A DNA stretch of 64,000 nt from Eubacteriaceae bacterium ES3 (GTDB lineage: Bacteria; Bacillota; Clostridia; Eubacteriales; Eubacteriaceae), in assembly GCA_030586155.1 (NCBI GenBank), contig CP130741.1:986680-1050679 (forward strand), in the 5' to 3' direction. A program made the position numbers and the translations under genes. Below the pieces are notes generated by a model that worked only from the letters and a program-made list of their open reading frames with translations, had not been told where the DNA came from and searched no databases. Positions 58,110 to 64,000 of the stretch are shown in pieces; positions within the stretch are counted from its first letter, which is position 1; the number at the start of each line of letters is the position of its first letter.

Positions 58110-59330
58110 GTGAAAGATGCAAAACAAAGCCTGATTCTGACAATAACAGTTGCAGTTCTAGGGGCGGTTATTGGAGGGATTACCTGGTTTGTATTAACAG
58201 TAATGAATAGCGGGATAGATTTTGTCTGGAAATATTTACCCGGCCAGCTGGACTTTTCAATATATCCCATCATGGTTTGTGGTCTCGGCGGCTTGCTCAT
58301 CGGGCTGTGTACGAAAAAGTTTGGTCCTTACCCATATGAGATGGCAGAAGTCCTGCAGGAAGTTAAAAAAGGGGAGAAAATTCCTTATAATAATCTTCAT
58401 GTTGTGGCTATGGCGGCCCTTTTACCGCTTATTTTTGGCGGCAGTCTGGGACCGGAGGCCGGGCTTACCGGTATGATAGCAGGACTTTGTTTCTGGTTTT
58501 CAGACCGTTTTAAAGCAACGATTAAAGAAGTGGAGCTGATTCCTGAAATTGGAATCGCGGCGACTGTTGGGGCTATATTTGGATCCCCATTATTTGGTTT
58601 TATGAATGATATTGAAACCGAGAATGAAAAAACCTTTCTGCCTAAAAACAGTAAAACATTTTTATATTTAGTGGCGATTTTTTGTGGTTTAGGGATTCTG
58701 GTGTTTTTGAACACATTAACTGGCAGAGAAATGGGGTGGGGAAAATTTCCGGATATTTCTGAAATCAACATGAAAAGCTGGTTGATTGCCCTTCCGTTAG
58801 CGCTCATCGGGGTAGGTGCAGGACTGTTTGAAAACATAATGGAAAAAGGAATTAAAAAAATGTCCAAGCCTTTTGACCAGCTGATTATTACTAAAGCAAT
58901 TATTGGTGGTGTGGTGCTGGGGGCCTTTGGAATATTTTTGCCATACGTTATGTTCTCAGGAGAACACCAAATGAAAGAAATTATGGAAATCTGGCAAACA
59001 ATGGGATCGCTTACCTTACTTTTGACTGGTATCTTCAAGCTTATGGTAGGTGTAATCTGTAAGGAATTAGGCTGGCGGGGCGGAAAGATTTTCCCGACAA
59101 TTTTTTCCGGCGTCTGTATCGGTTATGCCCTGGCACCTTTTCTGCCCGTTGATCCGGTCTTTTCTGTGGCCATTGTCACGTCAGCTTTAACCGGTTTTAT
59201 CTTAAAAAAACCGATTGCAGTTGTTCTTTTGCTGTTGATCATTTTCCCGATTGACGGGATTATTCCTGTGACTTTAGGAGCCGTTGTCGGAGGTGCTTTT
59301 CCCAAGCTATTTGGGCCGAAGAATGAATAG
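58110..59330 (+). CDS. ClC-family chloride channel/antiporter
   Basis: A 406-residue membrane protein with about 10-12 hydrophobic segments. The ClC fold is suggested by G-G-S-L-G-P-E-A-G near residue 110, which holds the gating Glu at the place of G-R-E-G-P in classical ClCs, and by a second G-W-R-G-G-K-I-F-P-T motif near 316, equal to the G-x-F-x-P helix. It moves chloride or a similar anion, perhaps with proton exchange. There is no CBS domain. The start is GTG behind GGGGAGGTG. Anion specificity is not visible, and no fluoride riboswitch lies upstream. Confidence 0.85.
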   Translation: MKDAKQSLILTITVAVLGAVIGGITWFVLTVMNSGIDFVWKYLPGQLDFSIYPIMVCGLGGLLIGLCTKKFGPYPYEMAEVLQEVKKGEKIPYNNLHVVAMAALLPLIFGGSLGPEAGLTGMIAGLCFWFSDRFKATIKEVELIPEIGIAATVGAIFGSPLFGFMNDIETENEKTFLPKNSKTFLYLVAIFCGLGILVFLNTLTGREMGWGKFPDISEINMKSWLIALPLALIGVGAGLFENIMEKGIKKMSKPFDQLIITKAIIGGVVLGAFGIFLPYVMFSGEHQMKEIMEIWQTMGSLTLLLTGIFKLMVGVICKELGWRGGKIFPTIFSGVCIGYALAPFLPVDPVFSVAIVTSALTGFILKKPIAVVLLLLIIFPIDGIIPVTLGAVVGGAFPKLFGPKNE

Positions 59331-59337
59331 ATGGTAT

Positions 59338-59366
59338 AAAAAAAGATGCAATAAGCATCTTTTTTT
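59338..59366. terminator. Bidirectional terminator between the ClC and HD-GYP genes
   Basis: AAAAAAAGATGC-AATAA-GCATCTTTTTTT between convergent genes, with A and T runs on both sides. Confidence 0.9.
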
Positions 59367-60447
59367 ATTGGAAAGACGGAGTAAGAACTTCAACAATGGT
59401 GATATTAAGAGTCGAATTATTACTTAAATCAACTTCGTATGGCTTGACATCCTGACGGCCGTGTTTAAAAACACGAATCATTGGACGCATACAGAAATTA
59501 GAATAATTTTTAACAACCATACCGATATGATCGTTGCTGAGACGAACGTAGGTACCAATCGGATAGGGGGCAATTTTAGTGATAAACAACTCGACCAGCT
59601 CCGGGTCAAAAGCCGAGTGCGTTGATCCCATCAGAAATTCCACCACCTCTGAGGGTACAATTCCTTTACGGTAGGGGCGGTCTGAGGTCATGGCATCATA
59701 AACATCGGCGATCGAAATAATTCGTCCGTAAAGAGAAATTTCTTCACCTTTGAGATTATTTGGATAGCCGCCACCTTCAAATTTTTCATGATGGTGGAGG
59801 ATGGCGGTTTTTGAAGCATCGCTGATATTAAAGCGTTTGGAAATATAATCATAACCGGATGAAGAGTGCTTCTTCATTTCAGTAAACTCCTGCTCATTCA
59901 GGCTTCCAGGCTTGCATAGAATATCCTGGGAGACGAAAATTTTTCCGATATCATGAAGAATAGCGCCAACTCCGAGGTCACACAGTTCTTGCCTCCTTAG
60001 TCCCAGAGAAACGCCCAGGACGATTGATAAGACAGCAACATTGACCGAATGATAATAGGTGTAATCGTCAAAAACTTTAAGATCGATCATATTAATCATC
60101 ATATTCTGGTTGTTGAGGATTTCGTCGACGATGGAAGTGACCTGACTTTCAACCTGTCTGATTTGCTCTGGTGATAGTTCTCCACCAAGTTCGGAACGGA
60201 TAAAAACATCTTTGATACATTTGACAGATTGGGCTCGTACGCGGTCATCTATGATATTACTGATATAAAGATCTTTTGATAAATCATCCTCAATATATAT
60301 ACCATTGTAATTAAGTTTTTTTATTCGTTTTATATAATCTTCAGTAAGCGTCACATCACGTGATAATATCAGCTCACCATTGTTTCCCCAAAGGCTGTTA
60401 CTCAGTACCATGCCTTCACGGAGGCAAAATGTTGGTACATATCTCAT
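59365..60447 (-). CDS. HD-GYP domain protein, likely c-di-GMP phosphodiesterase
   Basis: A 360-residue protein. An N-terminal domain (1-110) precedes the HD-GYP core, which has H-S-V-N-V-A near 134, I-L-H-D-I-G-K near 164 and H-H-E-K-F-E-G-G-G-Y-P near 217. A C-terminal stretch with P-I-G-T-Y-V-R-L-S-N follows. HD-GYP enzymes hydrolyse cyclic di-GMP to GMP using a di-iron or related metal site. The usual D-G-x-G-Y-P is G-G-G-Y-P here, still with the GYP triad. It is a single minus-strand gene with its own promoter. Confidence 0.9.
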   Translation of the reverse strand: MRYVPTFCLREGMVLSNSLWGNNGELILSRDVTLTEDYIKRIKKLNYNGIYIEDDLSKDLYISNIIDDRVRAQSVKCIKDVFIRSELGGELSPEQIRQVESQVTSIVDEILNNQNMMINMIDLKVFDDYTYYHSVNVAVLSIVLGVSLGLRRQELCDLGVGAILHDIGKIFVSQDILCKPGSLNEQEFTEMKKHSSSGYDYISKRFNISDASKTAILHHHEKFEGGGYPNNLKGEEISLYGRIISIADVYDAMTSDRPYRKGIVPSEVVEFLMGSTHSAFDPELVELFITKIAPYPIGTYVRLSNDHIGMVVKNYSNFCMRPMIRVFKHGRQDVKPYEVDLSNNSTLNITIVEVLTPSFQ

Positions 60448-60522
60448 AGGATCCTCCAGTAGTGTATATGCTCGTAGTTCATTGCAGTTTATGCAGAAAA
60501 TTAAAAATAGGTTTACTTATTA

Positions 60523-60551
60523 TTTATATCAGAAATTTGAATTTTTGGCAA
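60523..60551 (-). promoter_or_regulatory. HD-GYP gene promoter
   Basis: On the minus strand, TTGCCA (60551-60546), 17-bp spacer, TATAAA (60528-60523), about 75 bp ahead of the start codon. Confidence 0.65.
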
Positions 60552-60607
60552 TAACTTTGCTAAAATCAGGACATTTATTTTTCAATAATTGAGTTTAATT
60601 AAGGATT

Positions 60608-61312
60608 CTAATTAAATGAAATAAATTCTTTAATTAATGGATTGGAATCATTCGTTAAATCAGCAGGCATTCCCGAGAAAAGGATCTTTCCCTGGTGGAT
60701 AAATGTCAGCGTATCGCAGATACGAAATGCCTGGCTGAGGTTATGGGTAATGATTAGTGTGTTAAGGTCAGGATGTTCCTTTCTTTTTATCAGTGCAGCT
60801 TCAATTATCTGAATACTCTGGGGATCGATGCTGGCGGTGGGTTCGTCGAGCAGCAATAATCTGGGAGAAAAGGAAAGTGCTCTGGCCAATGCCGTTTTTT
60901 GAGCTTCTCCACCAGAGAGTTTTTTTGCATTCTGATCACGGATGTCTTCGAGCTTGAAGGCAGATAGCTGTTCAGCCACGATACGCTCCTGGTCAGTTTT
61001 ACCATAATGGCGTAATTTTAAAGGAAAAGCAATATTTTTTTCAACCGATTTCGACAGAAGAAAAGCTTGTTGGCTGGCATAAGTCAGCAACTGGCTGAGG
61101 CTTTCATCAAGTGGCGCATCATCGTATAAAATTTCGCCTGCTGTAGATCCTGTCAAACCGGCAATAATCCGCATTAAGGTACTTTTACCTGAACCGTTGG
61201 GACCGATTATACCATTGATTTGACCGGCCTTAAAAAACAGGTTTTTCTCTTGAATATCCAGAACCGTCTTTGGGCCATAGTTTTTCTTGAGCTGATTAAT
61301 TCTTAAGTTCAT
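60608..61312 (-). CDS. tupC: Tungstate ABC transporter, ATP-binding protein
   Basis: A 234-residue ABC ATPase with Walker A G-P-N-G-S-G-K-S-T near 37-45, a Q-loop in Y-A-S-Q-Q, the signature L-S-G-G-E near 131, Walker B L-L-L-D-E-P-T-A and the switch H in I-T-H-N. It powers oxyanion import with the TupB permease. Its start overlaps tupB by 17 bp. The family alone would not fix the substrate; the tungstate call comes from TupA. Confidence 0.88.
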   Translation of the reverse strand: MNLRINQLKKNYGPKTVLDIQEKNLFFKAGQINGIIGPNGSGKSTLMRIIAGLTGSTAGEILYDDAPLDESLSQLLTYASQQAFLLSKSVEKNIAFPLKLRHYGKTDQERIVAEQLSAFKLEDIRDQNAKKLSGGEAQKTALARALSFSPRLLLLDEPTASIDPQSIQIIEAALIKRKEHPDLNTLIITHNLSQAFRICDTLTFIHQGKILFSGMPADLTNDSNPLIKEFISFN

Positions 61313-62003
61313 CCAGATCTCCGATCACAAATTTATAGAGAATTGAATTGGTGATAAATGAAATTGACATCAAAATGAGTCCCATGGCGATGGATAAGCT
61401 GTACTCACCCATGTTGTTATTCATGGCAATAAAGGTAGTCATAACTCGGGTATAGCCCTTAATATTACCACCCACAATCATCACAGCGCCCACTTCTGAG
61501 ATTGCTCTGCCAAATCCTGTTACCAGTGCGATCATGATGGTTGTCCGCAGTTCAGAGATTATCAGCAGCAGCAGGGTCAAGCCTTTAGCACCCAAAGTTT
61601 TACCTGTTTCCACAATCTCCTGCCCGTTACTGGTTGCATAGTTGAAAATGACGCCTGTTATGATTGGCGTAACCAGAAAGGTTTGGGCAATTATCATGGC
61701 AGTTGCGGTATACATGAGTTTATATTGACCAAATGGTCCTGAACGGGCTAACATTAGAGCGGTGAATAAACCAATAATAACTGGCGGAAAAGACATAAAA
61801 GTGTAAAGCATTCGGGAAACCCATTTCTTACCTCTGAACTGGTGGATGCCCAGAAAAACACCTGAGGGAACACCAATCACTGTGCTGATGGCTGTGGAAG
61901 TAAAAGATACGAATAATGACAAAGAGACGATCTGGTAAATTTCCGGATCGAGAGATATAATGAGTTGTATGGCTTCTTTAAAACCGTCAAGTATATAATC
62001 CAT
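61296..62003 (-). CDS. tupB: Tungstate ABC transporter, permease
   Basis: A 235-residue inner-membrane protein with five to six helices and the ABC permease EAA-type loop E-T-G-K-T-L-G-A-K-G near 135, which docks to the ATPase. A segment G-F-G-R-A-I-S-E-V-G-A-V follows. It forms the channel for tungstate with TupC. It is separated from tupA by 114 bp that hold a strong hairpin, so it may be translated from a less abundant mRNA. Confidence 0.9.
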   Translation of the reverse strand: MDYILDGFKEAIQLIISLDPEIYQIVSLSLFVSFTSTAISTVIGVPSGVFLGIHQFRGKKWVSRMLYTFMSFPPVIIGLFTALMLARSGPFGQYKLMYTATAMIIAQTFLVTPIITGVIFNYATSNGQEIVETGKTLGAKGLTLLLLIISELRTTIMIALVTGFGRAISEVGAVMIVGGNIKGYTRVMTTFIAMNNNMGEYSLSIAMGLILMSISFITNSILYKFVIGDLDELKN

Positions 62004-62036
62004 TTTTATGACTCCAATATCTGGAAGATGGTATTT

Positions 62037-62081
62037 ATACTATCAAAAAGCCAGCTAAATCAGCTGACTTTTTAATAGTAT
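62037..62081 (-). terminator. Hairpin between tupA and tupB
   Basis: ATACTAT-AAAAAG-CAGCT pairs with AGCTG-CTTTTT-ATAGTAT, with small bulges. On the minus strand the 3' arm has a T run, so it could terminate most transcripts after tupA and set the binding protein above the permease and ATPase. Confidence 0.7.
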
Positions 62082-62117
62082 ATTTCAGATTCTCGAGGGA
62101 TCTGATGCTACATTTAT

Positions 62118-62987
62118 TTATTCACCAGCGTTAGGTGTGAATAAAGGATCGCCGGCAATTGTATACTCGCCAATTAATGTTTGAGTTTCAGCTGAAAGAA
62201 TCCAGTCAATAAAAGACTGAGCACCATCTGCATTAATCTGTTCATTGATCTCAGGATTAACAGCAATAACACCATACTGGTTAAAGAGTAAAGGATCGCC
62301 TTCACATACTACATCAAGGTCAATTGTGTCTTTCATGTTAATATAAGTTGCTCGGTCAGAAAGGGTATATCCCAGCATTTCATTGGCTACTGTGATGGTA
62401 TCCCCCATGCCTGATCCAGTTCTGACATACCAGTCACCATCAGGAGTAATACCTGCAGCTTCCCAAATGGCCAACTCTTTTGAGTTAGTACCGGATTTGT
62501 CATCACGAGATACAAAAGTAGCTGGAGTTGTAGAAATCTGTGTAAAAGCAGCAACAACATCATCGGCGGCTGAGGTCATAACCATAGCTGGATCAGTTGT
62601 TGGTCCCAGTACGACAAAGTCGTTGTACATTACATCGAACCGTTCAAGGCCGTAACCATCAGCGACAAACTGTTCTTCCTGTGATTTGGCATGAACAAGC
62701 AGCACATCGGCTTCACCGTTTTGTCCCATTTCCAGGGCTTTACCAGTACCGACAGCAACAACTTTTACAGCAATGCCAGTCTGGGCTTCAAAATCTGGAA
62801 TGATAACATCAAGCAAACCACTGTCCTGGGTACTGGTCGTTGTAGCCAGAATAATTTCACCATTTGAGCCGGCTTCGAGAGGCTCATCACTTGCTGTGTC
62901 AGTGCTGCTGCAGGCAGTAAAACTTAAAACAGTCAGAATACTTAATAACAATACTCCTAGTTTAACCGAAAATCTTTTCTTTTTCAT
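62118..62987 (-). CDS. tupA: Tungstate-binding lipoprotein
   Basis: A 289-residue exported binding protein. A lipoprotein signal (K-K-K-R-F then a hydrophobic run) ends in the lipobox L-S-F-T-A-C with Cys at 26. The mature part has A-T-T-T-S-T-Q-D-S-G-L-L near 48, the TTTS motif that binds the oxyanion in TupA, and V-V-L-G-P-T-T-D-P near 124. TupA binds tungstate with very high affinity and prefers it to molybdate. The ribosome site AGGAGGAAG precedes the ATG. It is the first gene of the minus-strand operon behind a structured leader. Confidence 0.93.
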   Translation of the reverse strand: MKKKRFSVKLGVLLLSILTVLSFTACSSTDTASDEPLEAGSNGEIILATTTSTQDSGLLDVIIPDFEAQTGIAVKVVAVGTGKALEMGQNGEADVLLVHAKSQEEQFVADGYGLERFDVMYNDFVVLGPTTDPAMVMTSAADDVVAAFTQISTTPATFVSRDDKSGTNSKELAIWEAAGITPDGDWYVRTGSGMGDTITVANEMLGYTLSDRATYINMKDTIDLDVVCEGDPLLFNQYGVIAVNPEINEQINADGAQSFIDWILSAETQTLIGEYTIAGDPLFTPNAGE

Positions 62988-63172
62988 TTCTTCCTCCTAA
63001 AATATATAATACAGGTATCCCTGTTTTCAGGGCAATAAAAAACGACTGAAATCAGTCGTGCAGAATAAAAACCATCCTCTACACACTGGAAAGCGCAACC
63101 GTTTCCAGTTGCACTCTATCGACTTGAAAACCATAGATAACCTTTAGGCCTGCAAGTTCGGATTGCTTCTTG
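62988..63172 (-). promoter_or_regulatory. Structured tupABC leader RNA, riboswitch candidate
   Basis: About 185 nt of leader on the minus strand. Pairings given as plus-strand spans: GCAAG/CTTGC (63152-63156, 63169-63173), a closing stem CTGCA/TGCAG (63150-63154, 63059-63063), TCTAT/ATAGA (63115-63119, 63133-63137), and ACTGGAAA/TTTCCAGT (63085-63092, 63102-63109). It ends in a terminator-like stem ACGACTGA/TCAGTCGT (63042-63059) with a T run on the minus strand. The closing stem and terminator base overlap by a base, as in a switch. A molybdenum- or tungsten-cofactor type RNA would fit the gene, but I cannot match a family with certainty. Confidence 0.6.
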
Positions 63173-63178
63173 CTAGCT

Positions 63179-63207
63179 AGTGTAACAAAAAACCTGATGT
63201 CAGTCAA
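63179..63207 (-). promoter_or_regulatory. tupABC promoter
   Basis: On the minus strand, TTGACT (63207-63202), 17-bp spacer, TACACT (63184-63179). Transcription would begin near 63172, at the edge of the structured leader. The 63208-63330 stretch holds nothing else I can name. Confidence 0.7.
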
Positions 63208-63333
63208 TATAAACATAAGTGAACAAGAATCTATTAATGATTTTAAAGTCTACGAGAATATAAAAATAAAAGGGTTATGATCAGGAGATTCTGGAGATGA
63301 CAAAAAATCATCAGTGCTAGTAAGGCAGACGTG

Positions 63334-63362
63334 TTGACAGTGTACATAGTGAGTGATACTAT
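63334..63362 (+). promoter_or_regulatory. Promoter of the [2Fe-2S]/hydrogenase-like operon
   Basis: Consensus -35 TTGACA (63334-63339), 17-bp spacer, -10 TACTAT (63357-63362), 28 bp before the ATG. Confidence 0.8.
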
Positions 63363-63390
63363 GATGAAAATAGTAAAGTTGGGGAAAAAC

Positions 63391-63630
63391 ATGAAAATGA
63401 TAAAAGTATGCATCGGCAGCTCCTGTCATGTCAGAGGATCTTATCAGGTGGTGCAGATTTTTAAACGTTTACTTAAAGATAAAAATCTTCAAGAAGATTT
63501 TGTACTGGAAGGCTCATTTTGTATGGGACATTGTCAGGATGGGGTGTCAGTGGAATGCGAAGGGAACTTTTACTCGGTAACAGAGGACACGGCAGAGTTT
63601 ATATTCACTCAGATAACAGGAGAAAAGTAA
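63391..63630 (+). CDS. Thioredoxin-like [2Fe-2S] ferredoxin (NuoE C-terminal type)
   Basis: A 79-residue protein with four Cys in the spacing of thioredoxin-like [2Fe-2S] ferredoxins: C-I-G-S-S-C near residue 6 and F-C-M-G-H-C near 45. The same fold forms the C-terminal domain of NuoE/HydC. It should carry electrons for the next gene product. ATG 63391 is chosen because GGGGA lies ahead; the longer frame from 63331 would run over the promoter. The stop directly abuts the TTG start of the next gene. Confidence 0.82.
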   Translation: MKMIKVCIGSSCHVRGSYQVVQIFKRLLKDKNLQEDFVLEGSFCMGHCQDGVSVECEGNFYSVTEDTAEFIFTQITGEK

Positions 63631-64000
63631 TTGGGAATTATTGATTTTTCTAAGGATAAGTGCCGGAATTGCTATAAATGCATCAAGGTTTGTCCGGTAA
63701 AAGCCATAAAACTAATGGATAAGCATGCCCAGATCGTTTCTGATAAGTGTATTGGCTGTGGCGACTGTATAAAGATATGTCCACAGAATGCTAAGGAAAT
63801 TCAAAGTGATCTTAACCTGGTCAAAGAGTGGTTGGGCAATGTACAGATAGCAGTTAGTCTGGCAGGTGTTTTTCCGGCTACGGCTGACCTGCCTCATCCC
63901 CGACAGTATTTGGGGGCTTTACGAAAATTGGGCTTTACCGTTATCGAAGAGATGTCTGTGGCTATCGATGAGCTTGCCCGCGAAATTGAGCTTGAATTTA
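63631..64000 (+). CDS. [FeFe]-hydrogenase-domain protein with N-terminal ferredoxin domain (partial)
   Basis: The first 123 codons of a longer gene that runs off the window. Two [4Fe-4S] motifs, C-R-N-C-Y-K-C-I-K-V-C-P near residue 11 and C-I-G-C-G-D-C-I-K-I-C-P near 42, precede a segment with V-S-L-A-G-V-F-P-A-T and L-G-F-T-V-I-E-E, as in the large-subunit domain of [FeFe] hydrogenases. With the short [2Fe-2S] partner this resembles the hydrogenase-like sensor (HfsB-type) modules of clostridia, which often add a PAS domain and a SpoIIE-type phosphatase. The H-cluster Cys motifs lie outside the window. It starts at TTG 63631 with AGGAG 9 bp ahead. Confidence 0.72.
   Translation, partial: MGIIDFSKDKCRNCYKCIKVCPVKAIKLMDKHAQIVSDKCIGCGDCIKICPQNAKEIQSDLNLVKEWLGNVQIAVSLAGVFPATADLPHPRQYLGALRKLGFTVIEEMSVAIDELAREIELEF

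Noticed and set aside
58397-59038. 213-codon minus-strand frame opposite the ClC gene
   Set aside because: Shadow of the hydrophobic ClC gene; product is Pro/Ser/Ile-rich with no domain.

Overview
The window comes from a strictly anaerobic, low-to-moderate GC Firmicute. The best match is an acetogenic Eubacteriaceae such as Acetobacterium. This rests on gene content recognised by eye: a single-chain pyruvate:ferredoxin oxidoreductase, a membrane pyrophosphatase of the K+-dependent type, a minimal two-gene Fe-S assembly system, a tungstate ABC importer, a citramalate route for branched-chain amino acids, a ferredoxin-tailed aldo/keto reductase and a hydrogenase-like sensor module. Species assignment is inference; no search was run.

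Layout. 1-531: end of a flagellar operon (fliI tail, fliJ). 650-3218: thioredoxin reductase and sigma-54. 3254-9146: the glycolytic regulator cggR with gapA-pgk-tpiA-gpmI, with operator-like GCGGGACA boxes at the cggR promoter and before pgk. 9202-15003: secG, the ion-pumping pyrophosphatase hppA, and a ribbon-helix-helix protein paired with clpB. 15037-15236: an unassigned rod-shaped RNA candidate with its own terminator. 15305-24810: aldo/keto reductase, gldA (minus), pgi, putP, a LiaF-like protein (minus), an HD protein, isocitrate dehydrogenase and a tandem PPK2. 24985-31808: PFOR, a TetR regulator, galE and a CoA-disulfide-reductase-like enzyme. 32004-37297: three near-identical 1750-bp insertion sequences in direct tandem, spaced exactly 1761 bp apart and each flanked by the same 11-bp repeat. 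37312-48620: stress proteins, a large poly-HAMP chemoreceptor, smsC-smsB, a split threonine/serine exporter with coaBC, a divergent ECF S-component, an EAL-HDOD protein and tadA. 48674-57960: a T-box controlled branched-chain amino acid operon (ilvC-leuA-cimA-leuB-ilvD-ilvB). 58053-60551: a ClC channel and an HD-GYP phosphodiesterase. 60608-63207: tupABC on the minus strand behind a structured leader. 63334-64000: a thioredoxin-like [2Fe-2S] protein and the start of an [FeFe]-hydrogenase-domain protein.

The genes mostly support central carbon flow and energy conservation: lower glycolysis to pyruvate, PFOR linking pyruvate and acetyl-CoA, ion pumping from pyrophosphate, and polyphosphate-based nucleotide phosphorylation. 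Around this are biosynthesis of branched-chain amino acids and coenzyme A, and tungsten uptake, probably for W-enzymes such as formate dehydrogenase or aldehyde oxidoreductase. The least explained signals are the structured RNA downstream of clpB, the tupABC leader RNA and the triplicated insertion sequence. I saw no tRNA, rRNA or CRISPR array.
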